A stretch of 45,603 bases of DNA from assembly GCA_028678905.1 (NCBI GenBank), contig JAJRCO010000019.1, forward strand, positions 1-45,603. The letters run 5' to 3'. The stretch comes from Methanomicrobiales archaeon. GTDB taxonomy: Archaea > Halobacteriota > Methanomicrobia > Methanomicrobiales > JACTUA01. The notes beneath the pieces were generated by a model. That model was not told the origin of the DNA. It did no database searches and was given only the letters and a program-made list of their open reading frames with translations. Made by a program: the position numbers and the translations under genes. This document shows, piece by piece, positions 15,382-23,829 of the stretch (position 1 is the first letter of the stretch; each line of letters begins with the position of its first letter).

Positions 15382-16737
15382 CTATCGCCTGCCAGGATGC
15401 CCCAGATCCTGCAGCAGGAGCCCCTGGGCTACAATCATGTGTTCCAGTTCCCCGATGTCGACGCTCTCGTTGGTCCCATGGATGCGGGACAGGGCCAGGT
15501 CCGCGCACCCCCACAGGATGAACTCCGCGTGGGGTACCGTCTGACGCAGGACTTCAAGGAGAGGAATGGAGCCCCCCGCACCGATCTCCCGGGCCGGTCG
15601 GTGAAACGCATGTTCCAGGGCGGATCGTGCTGCAGCGAAGCCGGGGCCATGCGTGGGGCAGACGAAACCCGGCGATGCACTCACCTTCTGGATCTCCACC
15701 TGGACGTTCCATGGTGCAGCATCCCGCAGGCGATCCATGAGAAGGCGCAGTTCGAGATCCGGATCTGCCCCCGGTGCGATGCGCATGCTCACTGCGGCGG
15801 TCGCTGCGGGGATGAGTATGTTGGAAGCCTCTTTCACGGAGGGAGCATTAATCCCGATCACCGATGCCGAAGGTTTTGACCACAGTCGTTCGCTCAAAGC
15901 TCCTGAACCGATTAGCTCCACTCCCTCCCGGACGCCGGCCATCTCCCGAAAGAGAGTTTCAGGAAATTCGGTGACGGGGGGTGGCCCGGTCCGGAGACCC
16001 CGGATCTCCACCTCCCCCTTCGCATTATGGAGGGTGGCAAGCATCCTGATCAGGGCGACCAGGGCGTCGGGCGCCGCACCCCCAAAGGAGCCGGAGTGCA
16101 CCGGGTGATCCAGGGTAGCAACGCCGACCCGGCAGGAGACTTCGCCCCGCAGCGTGGTGGTGAGCACCGGTTCCCCGATGGTCAGGTTTCCGTTATCGGT
16201 CACGATGAACAGGTCGCACTGGAAAAGGTCCGGATGGCTTTGGATGAACGCCGGCAGATGGCCGGTGGTCTCCTCTTCTCCTTCGATCACCACCTTCACT
16301 CCCACCGGCAGCGGACCTGAAAAACAGCGGATACTTGCGGCGTTGATGAGAATCCCGGATTTGTCGTCCGCGGCTCCCCGCCCGTATAGACGGCCGCCTT
16401 TTACTACACCCTCCCACGGTTCTGTGTTCCAGCCCTCCTTCTTCGCCGGCTGGACGTCGTAGTGGGCATACATGAGCACAGTCGGTGCTCCGGGTGGTGC
16501 CAGGATCTCCCCGTAGACCAGCGGGTACCCCCCAGGAATTTCGATCTGCCGGACGTTCGGAACCCCGTAGCGGTGGAGAAGATCCATCGTGGCCTCTGCC
16601 ATGCGGTACACCGGTTCGGAAGGATATCCAGGGAACGCAATAGAAGGATAGCCGACGAGTACGGAGAGGTCTTTTATCACCTCCGGCATCATTCCTTTGA
16701 CCGTTTCTTCAATACGCTGGCTTTTCATGGTCAACAA
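15382..16737 (-). CDS. M20 family metallopeptidase (dipeptidase-like)
   Basis: 451 residues. The di-zinc site of the M20 family is complete: YAHYDVQPA (His and catalytic Asp), GRGAADDKSG (bridging Asp), EGEEETTG (catalytic and ligand Glu), and a C-terminal HGTNESV His. The spacing and the insertion of a dimerisation (lid) domain after about residue 190 fit the carnosinase/CPG2 dipeptidase branch rather than ArgE or DapE, so the substrate is probably a dipeptide or acylated amino acid. Two ATGs (16737, 16728) are possible starts. It is transcribed alone, convergent with the kai operon. Confidence 0.88.
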   Translation of the reverse strand: MLTMKSQRIEETVKGMMPEVIKDLSVLVGYPSIAFPGYPSEPVYRMAEATMDLLHRYGVPNVRQIEIPGGYPLVYGEILAPPGAPTVLMYAHYDVQPAKKEGWNTEPWEGVVKGGRLYGRGAADDKSGILINAASIRCFSGPLPVGVKVVIEGEEETTGHLPAFIQSHPDLFQCDLFIVTDNGNLTIGEPVLTTTLRGEVSCRVGVATLDHPVHSGSFGGAAPDALVALIRMLATLHNAKGEVEIRGLRTGPPPVTEFPETLFREMAGVREGVELIGSGALSERLWSKPSASVIGINAPSVKEASNILIPAATAAVSMRIAPGADPDLELRLLMDRLRDAAPWNVQVEIQKVSASPGFVCPTHGPGFAAARSALEHAFHRPAREIGAGGSIPLLEVLRQTVPHAEFILWGCADLALSRIHGTNESVDIGELEHMIVAQGLLLQDLGHPGRR

Positions 16738-16866
16738 TCTCCTTACAGATGGCGCGAAACGGCTCCAAGGATGATGGCTGTATCAGGAGTGTCCCGTACT
16801 CAAACTACTTCAATATATCTAGAACTTCTTCGTCAGATCATCTGAGGATTAAAGTCAGGAAGATTT

Positions 16867-18015
16867 CTACTTGGACTCCTGCAGAACGCGGATCAGGGTT
16901 CGCATTCCTTCCTCTCCCACGGTTTTTTGGCTTCCGTGCATCATGTCGAAAAATCCGATGCCCAACATCGCCGCGACGGGGCGCTCCAGCATCCCACCCA
17001 GGATCAGATCGACCTTTTTTTCACGGAGTTTCTCGACAATGAGGTTCTGATCAGGCTCGACAAGGATTTCGCACTGTACCATCCCTCGGAGGCGTTCTTC
17101 CGTCCCCAAATCGAAGTCCAGCACGATCAGCGCCGGCTCTATGCCCAGCTCCTGCAGGAACCGGGTGAAGGCAACCGCCCGGGTCGGTCCCCCGATAAGG
17201 GCAATTCGTCGTGGCGGGATGGGAGGAAGTGCCGGACAATCCAGTCCTTCCGCCCCCTTGGAGATGCCCAGAGCATCCTGCACACTGTTGCAGAACTGAC
17301 GGGTGGCTCCCGCCCCGATGGGCAGCTCCACGATGAGAAACGGCGTACCATACTTTTCCCGGAGCAGTTCAGCTGCCTCCTTCCCGGAGGATTCACAGAG
17401 AACGACGTTCAGTGCGGCCGAACTCATCCGTTCGATCTCAAACCGCGAGGCACCCGCGGTGAGCACGGCGATGATCGATACCCCCATCCGGCCGAGAAGG
17501 GAGACCAGCTCCCGCAGATCGGGACCACTCCGCAGAACCCCGAGAAGATTCACCGACCGGAGGACGATGCTTCCATGAGCCACAGTGAGTTCGTCCACCA
17601 GACTGCGCAGGGTTTCGCTGTGGCCCTGGCGGAAGTCTCCCTCAAACCCACCGGCCTCGATCCCTATCACCCGGGCCCGGGTGCGCGCTTCGCGCGCTAC
17701 AGACGTAACATCCTCCCCGATGATACTGGAGGCACAGCAGGAGAGGACGGCGATAAGATCATAGGATCCGGTGGTATCCAATTCCTCGATGGCCTCCCGC
17801 AGTCGGTCCTCTGCACCGAATATCACGTCATGCTCATCAAGGCAGGTAGAATAGACCTGGGAAGGGCGATCCCCCCGCATGCCCAGAATATAATTGATGT
17901 GATAGACGCATCCTTTCGGCCCATGCACCAGGATCGCGCACCGCTTCAGGGTGCCCAGTGCCTTGATAGCTCCGAAGAGCCGGCAGGTACCTCTCGGGAT
18001 CCGGACGGCTTTCAT
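16867..18015 (-). CDS. Nitrogenase component 1-like protein (NifD/NifK superfamily), function unknown
   Basis: 382 residues. The N-terminal part shows the NifD/K cluster-binding layout: RGTCRLFGAIKAL (Cys11), LVHGPKGC (Cys36) and LSCCASSIIGEDV (Cys93-Cys94), in the positions of the P-cluster cysteines 62, 88 and 154 of NifD. The second half has IALIGGPTRAVAFTRFL and DLILGGMLERPVAAMLG, typical of the later Rossmann domains. CfbD of F430 synthesis is a relative, but to my knowledge it lacks a cysteine equivalent to Cys11, so I do not call this cfbD. No NifH-like reductase or second subunit is nearby. It follows the zinc-ribbon gene by 10 nt and is probably cotranscribed with it. Confidence 0.78.
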   Translation of the reverse strand: MKAVRIPRGTCRLFGAIKALGTLKRCAILVHGPKGCVYHINYILGMRGDRPSQVYSTCLDEHDVIFGAEDRLREAIEELDTTGSYDLIAVLSCCASSIIGEDVTSVAREARTRARVIGIEAGGFEGDFRQGHSETLRSLVDELTVAHGSIVLRSVNLLGVLRSGPDLRELVSLLGRMGVSIIAVLTAGASRFEIERMSSAALNVVLCESSGKEAAELLREKYGTPFLIVELPIGAGATRQFCNSVQDALGISKGAEGLDCPALPPIPPRRIALIGGPTRAVAFTRFLQELGIEPALIVLDFDLGTEERLRGMVQCEILVEPDQNLIVEKLREKKVDLILGGMLERPVAAMLGIGFFDMMHGSQKTVGEEGMRTLIRVLQESK

Positions 18016-18025
18016 AAATCTGCAC

Positions 18026-18295
18026 TCATCTCCATCGTTTCAGACCCGGGATGATCGAACGAGTGACCCCTTCCGCGCGGGACCGTGGCATGCCGGTGCG
18101 GTGGGAAATCTGTTCCACCACTTCGCTGACTATCTCCTCCAGAGTGAGATCGCGACGGGTAAATTTTCCCTCCGCATAGCACGTGATGCAATAGTCTTCA
18201 TTCCGGGTACCGTCCGCGTTGGTGCCGAAATCCTCCTCCCGGACCAGGGGCCTCGCACAGCTCTGGCAGATCGGCCAGAGGAGATCACTCTCCAT
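18026..18295 (-). CDS. Small zinc-ribbon protein
   Basis: 89 residues from ATG 18295; a GTG at 18313 would add six residues. Four cysteines in two pairs (ICQSCARPL and DYCITCYAEG) frame a DFGTNADGTRNED loop; this is the putative zinc-ribbon family typified by PF12674. The C-terminal half is helical with LEEIVSEVVEQISHRTG. Such proteins occur widely in methanogens and clostridia with unknown function. It precedes the nitrogenase-like gene by 10 nt on the same strand, which makes a linked role possible. Confidence 0.8.
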   Translation of the reverse strand: MESDLLWPICQSCARPLVREEDFGTNADGTRNEDYCITCYAEGKFTRRDLTLEEIVSEVVEQISHRTGMPRSRAEGVTRSIIPGLKRWR

Positions 18296-18354
18296 TAGCC
18301 GGATATTTCGCACTCCTGCCGCTAAAAGGATCGCCTCATACCAAAAAGGAACGA

Positions 18355-18360
18355 TTTATA
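18355..18360. promoter_or_regulatory. TATA box between divergent genes
   Basis: TTTATA, within CGATTTATACG, lies 27-32 bp before the ATG at 18387. That spacing puts the transcription start at or next to the start codon, so the reductase mRNA is probably leaderless. Read on the other strand it gives TATAAATCG, about 60 bp before the zinc-ribbon start, and may serve that gene too. Confidence 0.6.
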
Positions 18361-18386
18361 CGTTGTTTGATCTACCTTTCGTATCC

Positions 18387-19067
18387 ATGCGCCCCTTGGT
18401 AGTGGTAAATGTGGCGATGAGTGCGGACGGAAAGATCTCCACTCGCGAGAGAAGACAGGTGCGCATATCTGGAGCCATCGACCGGGCACGGGTGGACCGG
18501 CTGAAGGCGGAAAGTGACGCGATCATGGTGGGTATTGGCACCGTGCTGGCCGACAATCCGTCCCTTACCGTCAAATCTTCAGAACTCCGTGAACAGCGAG
18601 TGAAAAAAGGGCTGGAAGAAAACCCTATTCGTATCGTCGTGGATAGCCTGGCCCGGACCCCCCCGGATGCAGATATCCTCCACAAGGGGAGGGGTTCCCG
18701 TATCATCGCGATCTCTGATAAGGCTGACTCTAAGGCAGTAAAAGCACTCACACGCCATGCAGAGGTGATTCGGGCGGGGAGCGAAGAAGTTGATTTGAGG
18801 GAACTTCTGGAGAAGCTGGGGGACCGGAGGATACACTGCTTGATGGTGGAAGGCGGGGGGCGACTGATCGGGGCTCTCTTCCGTACGCACCTCGTGGACG
18901 AACTTTATACCTACGTGGGGAACATCGTGATCGGCGGGGATGGATCCCCTACTCCTTCTGACGGGCCTGGTTTTCTGCGGGAGGAGGAGTTCGTGCATCT
19001 CCACCTCGTTGAGACTTCTTCGCTGGAAGAAGGTGTCCTCATCCATTGGAGGGTGGAGAAAAAATAG
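18387..19067 (+). CDS. 2,5-diamino-6-ribosylamino-pyrimidinone 5'-phosphate reductase (RIB7/ArfC type)
   Basis: 226 residues. It is a stand-alone member of the RibD C-terminal/dihydrofolate-reductase-like family: MRPLVVVNVAMSADGKIST at the start, DAIMVGIGTVLADNPSLTV (about 45-63), and LMVEGGGRLIGALF (about 154-167). In archaea this enzyme reduces the ribosyl side chain with NADPH early in riboflavin synthesis, the branch that also feeds F420 and FAD. The start is chosen because the protein begins directly with the conserved strand and because a TATA box lies 27 bp upstream. An upstream extension of the frame to 18219 overlaps the divergent gene and is rejected. Confidence 0.88.
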   Translation: MRPLVVVNVAMSADGKISTRERRQVRISGAIDRARVDRLKAESDAIMVGIGTVLADNPSLTVKSSELREQRVKKGLEENPIRIVVDSLARTPPDADILHKGRGSRIIAISDKADSKAVKALTRHAEVIRAGSEEVDLRELLEKLGDRRIHCLMVEGGGRLIGALFRTHLVDELYTYVGNIVIGGDGSPTPSDGPGFLREEEFVHLHLVETSSLEEGVLIHWRVEKK

Positions 19068-19069
19068 GG

Positions 19070-19543
19070 TTATGCGTGGCTGAAATAATCGAAAGTCTGA
19101 TCCCAGACCCGGAACCGTTGGCCGGAAAAAAGGGTTACGGTTATTACAACCCGATCCACCTCATCTCTTGCAACCGTAAATTCCTCTTCACTGCCCACTT
19201 TTGCATCGAGTGATCTGGTTTCGAACTGTCCGTTTGGTCGGATAAAGGTGATCTCCATGGATTGCACCTGGCTCTGGCCGGATCCTCCACGGAACACCAC
19301 CACAACAGTGGGCTTTATCAGACTTGGACCCGCGTTAACCTCAAAACTCAACGTCGCTCCCCCGGGGAGGGTCTGGACAGGACCGGGTGTGAGAGAGAGC
19401 CCTACCGTTGGTATTACAGTGGTGGGATTCGGAGTGGTCGGGGTGGTGATGGGGGGTCCAGAGGGCTGGTTACCCGCGCATCCTGCACCGACTGCGAGGA
19501 GGGCCACCGTACAGAGAAGGAGAATGATCTGGAAAAGTCTCAT
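19070..19543 (-). CDS. Putative lipoprotein of unknown function
   Basis: 157 residues from ATG 19543 (another ATG six bases earlier). The signal run IILLLCTVALLAVGAG ends at a lipobox cysteine, residue 22, followed by a Pro/Thr-rich linker of about 25 residues (TTPTTPNPTTVIPT), typical of surface-anchored archaeal proteins. The globular part is a small beta-rich domain (SFEVNAGPSLIKPTVVVVFRGG, then VVITVTLFSGQ), which I do not recognise. It is convergent with the reductase gene, with 2 nt between stops. Confidence 0.7.
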   Translation of the reverse strand: MRLFQIILLLCTVALLAVGAGCAGNQPSGPPITTPTTPNPTTVIPTVGLSLTPGPVQTLPGGATLSFEVNAGPSLIKPTVVVVFRGGSGQSQVQSMEITFIRPNGQFETRSLDAKVGSEEEFTVARDEVDRVVITVTLFSGQRFRVWDQTFDYFSHA

Positions 19544-19597
19544 GGTCAATGGATTATGGATACTAGGTTATGATTGTTGCGAGATGATTCGCAAGCA

Positions 19598-19605
19598 TTT
19601 TTAAG
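19598..19605 (+). promoter_or_regulatory. TATA box of the glutamate synthase-like gene
   Basis: TTTTTAAG lies 22-29 bp before the ATG at 19627, the distance expected when transcription begins at the start codon. The mRNA is therefore probably leaderless. Confidence 0.5.
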
Positions 19606-19626
19606 TCACAATAAGAACCTTCCTTC

Positions 19627-21216
19627 ATGAACCTACGACAACCGAATGCAAATGAGGCTACGCTGACGGCGAACCGCTCCCGGGATGTCTCCCCAATGTC
19701 CGGGATCTGTTCCCGCTGCATCGATGGATGCAAGGGGCTGTGTGAGATCTGGCTCTCCACCTTCAGAGGAAGAGAAGTACTCTATCCGGGCCCCTTCGGA
19801 GAGATGACCGCGGGGTCTGACAAGATATATCCGATAGACTACTCACACCTCAACATCCAGGGGTATGCACTGGGTGCGAAGGGGCTTCCCAAATCGGTGG
19901 AGGCAGGGCCCGACACCGCGGTATTCTACAACGTAGATACCGAGACCTCTTATGGATGGGACAAAAAAGTCAAAATGAAATTACCCATCTTCACCGGCGC
20001 GCTAGGTTCGACCGAGATCGCCCGCAAGAACTGGGACCACTTTGCCATCGGTGCCGCTATCTCCGGTATCACCCTGGTCTGCGGTGAGAACGTCTGCGGT
20101 ATCGATCCCGGGCTGGTTCTGGACAACAAGGGGAAAGTCACCAAGTCTCCTGAAATGGACCGCAGACTGGAGATCTACCGGAAGTTCCACGAGGGGTACG
20201 GGGAGATCCTCGTTCAGATGAACGTGGAAGACACCCGCCTGGGGACCGCCGAGTATGTGTCCTCTAAGCACAACCTGGACACCATCGAGCTGAAATGGGG
20301 TCAGGGTGCAAAGTGCATTGGGGGCGAGATCAAGGTCAAAAGCATCGAACGTGCCGCCGAACTGAAAAAGAGAGGGTACATCGTCCTCCCCGATCCTACT
20401 CGCCACGACATGCAGGTCGCGTTCAAGGAGGGCGGTATCAAGGAGTTCGAACGCCACTCCCGCCTGGGATTCGTCAGCCAGGATGGCTTCATGAATGAGA
20501 TCGACCGGCTGCGGGATATCGGTTTCAAGCGGATCACCGTGAAGACCGGCGCGTACTCCATGCGAGAACTCGCCATGGCCATGCGCTGGGGCGCCGATGC
20601 AAAGATTGACCTGCTGACCATCGATGGTGCGGGCGGCGGAACCGGTATGAGTCCCTGGCCCATGATGAACGAATGGGGTATTCCTACCTTCTACCTCCAG
20701 GCGCTCACGTATGAATTCTGTGAGACCCTGAAGGGAAGAGGCATCCGGGTGCCCGATATCGCCATCGCTGGGGGATTTGCCGACGAAGCCAACGTGTTCA
20801 AGGCCCTCGCCTTGGGCAGCCCCTACGTGAAGGCGGTGTGCATGGGTAGAGGTCTCATGATCCCTGGCATGGTTGGTAAGAACATCGGCGAATGGGTCAA
20901 ATCAGGAAATATCCCGCCAAATGTCGCCAAATACGGAAAGACTCTTCCTGAGATCTTCCTCCTCTACGAGGAACTGAAAGAGAAGTACGGAAAGCGGTTC
21001 GAGGAGATCCCGACCGGCGCCATGGGCATCTACACCTATGCGTCCCGGTTCCGCACCGGTCTCCAGCAGATCATGGCTGGAAGCAGGAACTTCGCGCTCA
21101 ACACCATCTCCCGCAAGGACCTGATGTCCCTGACCGAAGAAGCCACCAAGGTCTGCGGTATCCCCTACGTGATGGACGCCTATCGCGAAGAGGCCGAGCG
21201 GATCCTCGGAGATTAA
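19627..21216 (+). CDS. FMN-dependent glutamate synthase domain protein (stand-alone GltB-like)
   Basis: 529 residues. It corresponds to the central FMN/synthase domain of glutamate synthase without the amidotransferase domain. A cysteine-rich N-terminus (CSRCIDGCKGLC, about 27-38) is followed by the TIM-barrel core with LPIFTGALGSTEIARKNW, VKTGAYSMRELAMAMRWGAD, LTIDGAGGGTGMSP and IAIAGGFADEANVFKALALG, which bind FMN. Archaea often carry the GltB domains as separate genes; no amidase or NADPH subunit gene is next to it here. The exact electron donor and substrate are therefore open. It stands alone with its own promoter. Confidence 0.85.
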   Translation: MNLRQPNANEATLTANRSRDVSPMSGICSRCIDGCKGLCEIWLSTFRGREVLYPGPFGEMTAGSDKIYPIDYSHLNIQGYALGAKGLPKSVEAGPDTAVFYNVDTETSYGWDKKVKMKLPIFTGALGSTEIARKNWDHFAIGAAISGITLVCGENVCGIDPGLVLDNKGKVTKSPEMDRRLEIYRKFHEGYGEILVQMNVEDTRLGTAEYVSSKHNLDTIELKWGQGAKCIGGEIKVKSIERAAELKKRGYIVLPDPTRHDMQVAFKEGGIKEFERHSRLGFVSQDGFMNEIDRLRDIGFKRITVKTGAYSMRELAMAMRWGADAKIDLLTIDGAGGGTGMSPWPMMNEWGIPTFYLQALTYEFCETLKGRGIRVPDIAIAGGFADEANVFKALALGSPYVKAVCMGRGLMIPGMVGKNIGEWVKSGNIPPNVAKYGKTLPEIFLLYEELKEKYGKRFEEIPTGAMGIYTYASRFRTGLQQIMAGSRNFALNTISRKDLMSLTEEATKVCGIPYVMDAYREEAERILGD

Positions 21217-21240
21217 TCTCCTCTTTTCTAATTTTTAAAT
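21217..21240 (+). terminator. T-rich region after the glutamate synthase-like gene
   Basis: The sequence just after the stop codon holds TTTT and TTTTT runs in an AT-rich context, the usual form of archaeal intrinsic termination. No hairpin is needed or seen. Confidence 0.35.
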
Positions 21241-21302
21241 CAATAATTTCCGGTTCGAGCACGGCTTAAGTTATTTTTATTTTGAGATCGCACCACCCTG
21301 CA

Positions 21303-21395
21303 GAATTTCTCGACAGATCACGCCCCTGTTGATTCGGGGGACGTAACATCGCCACTACCCTGTATCGCTGCCTTCGATCCAGGGGCGTTCTTTTT
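21303..21395 (+). ncRNA. Candidate structured RNA or leader element
   Basis: A perfect 9-bp inverted repeat (ACGCCCCTG at 21320-21328, CAGGGGCGT at 21380-21388) would close a long hairpin, and five to six T follow at 21389-21395. Inside it, CCCC (21323-21326) can pair instead with GGGG (21336-21339), giving two exclusive folds. An AT-rich element TTATTTTTATTTT at 21271-21283 is well placed as promoter for a start near 21300-21305. It could be a small RNA or a regulatory leader of the stress-protein gene at 21459. Coordinates are approximate. Confidence 0.35.
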
Positions 21396-21406
21396 CCGCT
21401 GCCAGC

Positions 21407-21413
21407 AGATTTA
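21407..21413 (+). promoter_or_regulatory. Possible TATA box of the universal stress protein gene
   Basis: GATTTAT lies about 46 bp before ATG 21459, which would give a leader of some 20 nt containing GGTGAT about 11 nt upstream of the start. If it is used, the structured element to the left is a separate transcript. Confidence 0.35.
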
Positions 21414-21458
21414 TCATGATCGATGGACATCTACCGTTCGATCGGGTGATCGGAGACC

Positions 21459-22886
21459 ATGTACCATCGTATTCTCACCGCACTGGATGGATCGGGACCC
21501 TCCAATCTTGCCGCCGATACCGCCTTCCACGTCGCCGCCGCCGGCACGGATGTACAACTGCTCGGATGTCACGTCTATGCGGCCCGAATGCACTATACCC
21601 GCTTCGGAGAGATGGAGCCGGGGTTGCCTGAACAGTACCAGGAAGGAGAAAAACTTACCCAACTGCGGCAGACCCATGACGGTCTGATTTCAGAAGGAAT
21701 GAAGACCATTTCTGATGCCTATCTCGATGCTCTCCGAAAGGCCACAAAGGATAAGAACATATCCTGGGAGAGCATCACGCCCGAAGGAAAAAATTACGTA
21801 GAGTTCCTGCAGGTCATCGGGACCAAGCATCCGGACCTGGTGGTGATGGGCTCCTGCGGCCATGGCCGGGTTCCCGAATCTGGGCTGGGCAGCATGGCAG
21901 AACGGATCCTCCTCTATGCTCGGGACACGGATCTGCTCCTGGTCAGGAGACCCTGGGAGTTCAGGGGGCGACCCATCGTGGTAGGGATAGACGGGAGCAC
22001 GGACAGTTATGCAGCGCTGGCACGGGCTCTGGAGATCGCCCGCCAGGAGCAGGCCCGGGTAGACCTGGTTGCGGTGTTCGATCCATTCTTCCATTCGGGG
22101 GTGTTCCGCTCTATTGCTGATGCCCTGCCGGAGAAAAAGAAGGAGCAGTTCAATTTTTCCGCCCAGGAGAAGCTGCACGATGAGATCATCGACCGCGGTC
22201 TGGAGAAGCTGTACGAGGAAAAACTCCTCCAGGGAAAGGCATTGGCCGCGGAACAGGGGGTAGAGGTCCGCATCCACGTACTGAAAGGCAAGGTCTTCTC
22301 CCAGCTTCACCATTATGCCATGCTGGAGAGGGCGGCGCTGCTCGTCGTAGGGAGATGGGGGCTGCATCGGGAAAGGATCTCTACCATCGGTTCCCACACC
22401 TTGAATCTCGCCCGTATCTGCGATACCAACCTACTGGTGGTGGCTCCCTTCAGAGAGACAGTACCTGTCCCCGCCGTTCCCCGACAGGAGGCGACCACTC
22501 TTTCCTGGAGTCCTCCAGCGGAAAAGGCGATGGAACAGGTGCCAGAATTCGCCCGCGGAATGGCCAGAAAAGCGGTAGAACTGTACGGCCGGGAGAATGG
22601 ACTCGGGGAGATCACCCCGGACACCGTAAATGTCGTGGCCGGAAGATTTGGAATGCAGATCTCCCCACCCCCGAATTCCACAGCGTCAGTTACCAGAGAT
22701 GCGGAGACCATCGTATTAAGAAAGATCAAAAGACTGGCCCCAGACTTTCACCGTCACATTGTAAAGTCCCGCATCATAGGCCAGGAGATCAAGAAAGGTG
22801 ACCATATTCTGGTCTACGAGGTGGAAGAGACGAGTCCTCCGGGTATGGTGAAGGTCACCGAACGGACCTCACTGGAGTTCCGGTGA
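21459..22886 (+). CDS. Universal stress protein fusion: UspA-UspA-PCP_red
   Basis: 475 residues. Two UspA domains (about 1-155 and 157-325) each keep the ATP-binding pattern: VVMGSCGHGRVPESGLGS and LVVGRWGLHRERISTIGS (G-x2-G-x9-GS). They are followed at about residues 347-402 by SWSPPAEKAMEQVPEFARGM and an ITPDTVNVVAGRFG segment, which match the small helical PCP_red domain (PF08369) best known at the C-terminus of the dark protochlorophyllide reductase subunit BchB. The last 70 residues are unassigned. What the PCP_red part does outside BchB is unknown; a link to redox or Fe-S proteins is inference. The stop is 1 nt before the ABC gene, so all three genes to 24502 probably form one unit. Confidence 0.85.
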   Translation: MYHRILTALDGSGPSNLAADTAFHVAAAGTDVQLLGCHVYAARMHYTRFGEMEPGLPEQYQEGEKLTQLRQTHDGLISEGMKTISDAYLDALRKATKDKNISWESITPEGKNYVEFLQVIGTKHPDLVVMGSCGHGRVPESGLGSMAERILLYARDTDLLLVRRPWEFRGRPIVVGIDGSTDSYAALARALEIARQEQARVDLVAVFDPFFHSGVFRSIADALPEKKKEQFNFSAQEKLHDEIIDRGLEKLYEEKLLQGKALAAEQGVEVRIHVLKGKVFSQLHHYAMLERAALLVVGRWGLHRERISTIGSHTLNLARICDTNLLVVAPFRETVPVPAVPRQEATTLSWSPPAEKAMEQVPEFARGMARKAVELYGRENGLGEITPDTVNVVAGRFGMQISPPPNSTASVTRDAETIVLRKIKRLAPDFHRHIVKSRIIGQEIKKGDHILVYEVEETSPPGMVKVTERTSLEFR

Positions 22887-22887
22887 C

Positions 22888-23829
22888 ATGACTCCGATTG
22901 TGGTGCAAGGGGTGTGCAAGAATTTTGGTGCTCTCCAGGCGCTAGACGGGATCAGCTTTGCGGTGGAAGCGGGAGAGATATTCGGTCTGCTCGGATCCAA
23001 CGGTTCAGGCAAATCGACGTTGCTGCGCATTCTCTCCTTACTCATCGCTCCCAGCCGCGGAACGATTTCCATGCTGGGGAGGCAGGTGCAGAAAAAAGAT
23101 TCTTCCCTCCTGCGCCAGATGGGAGTGGTATTCGACCAGACTCCCCACTACGAACACCTCACCGGATTCGAAAACGCGTGGTTTTTTGCCCGTGCTTACG
23201 AAGTCGGGGATACGGAAATCGAATCGCGGCTCAGGCACTTTTTCACCGCTCTAGATCTCTGGGAAAGAAGAGACGATCTAGTGGGCATCTACTCCCATGG
23301 GATGAAAAGAAAACTGGCCCTCATTGAGGCGCTGGCCCACCATCCCCGGGTGATCCTGCTCGACGAACCCTCCCTAGGCCTCGATTATCACTCCCGCATG
23401 TCCCTGTATCAGCTCCTGCAGGAGCGGGTACAGTCCGGGTCGTCCATCATCATGGCCACGAACGATGTGCACGAAGCCCGGCTGCTCTGCGATCGGGTGG
23501 CATTGATGAGGAAAGGGCGGATCCTGGCGGTGGAGACTCCTGATGCCTTGATCGGATCGCTGGGCGGGTATGCCATCCTGGAAATGCGGCTGGACCGGCC
23601 GATCCCCTTTGATCTCCTGAAAGGAGTGCCGGGGATCGCCCAGTCCGAGGCGACCGTGAGGGAGAACGGGAGTTACGGGATCCGGATCCTGGCCCGTGAC
23701 GACCCTCGCATCCTGCCCACACTTCTTGCAGAGATCACCCCCCACGCTTCACTCATCGGACTGGACATCAAACGTCCGGATCTAGGCGATGTCATGCTCC
23801 GCTTCGGAGGAGGAGCTGATGCGTCCTGA
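22888..23829 (+). CDS. ABC transporter ATP-binding protein
   Basis: 313 residues. It contains Walker A GSNGSGKST (about 36-44), a Q-loop region with VVFDQTPHYEHLTGFEN, signature SHGMKRKL, and Walker B VILLDEPSLGLD. The switch (H-loop) histidine position reads MATNDVHEA, with Asn in place of the usual His. The C-terminal 90 residues form the extra domain common in ABC-2-type exporters. The start is 1 nt after the preceding stop, with GGTGA 1 nt before the ATG. It overlaps the permease gene by 11 nt. It probably powers export by the neighbouring permease; the substrate is unknown. Confidence 0.9.
   Translation: MTPIVVQGVCKNFGALQALDGISFAVEAGEIFGLLGSNGSGKSTLLRILSLLIAPSRGTISMLGRQVQKKDSSLLRQMGVVFDQTPHYEHLTGFENAWFFARAYEVGDTEIESRLRHFFTALDLWERRDDLVGIYSHGMKRKLALIEALAHHPRVILLDEPSLGLDYHSRMSLYQLLQERVQSGSSIIMATNDVHEARLLCDRVALMRKGRILAVETPDALIGSLGGYAILEMRLDRPIPFDLLKGVPGIAQSEATVRENGSYGIRILARDDPRILPTLLAEITPHASLIGLDIKRPDLGDVMLRFGGGADAS

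Noticed and set aside
14980..15879. Long plus-strand open frame (299 codons)
   Set aside because: Its second half is the antisense of the M20 peptidase gene, which has a complete catalytic site; the frame itself has no recognisable domain.
16867..18015. Calling this gene cfbD (F430 synthesis)
   Set aside because: It has an extra N-terminal cluster cysteine that CfbD, as I recall it, lacks, and no cfbC, cfbE or cfbB is adjacent.
18219..18386. Upstream extension of the pyrimidine reductase
   Set aside because: Covers the promoter and the divergent zinc-ribbon gene; the TATA box lies inside it.
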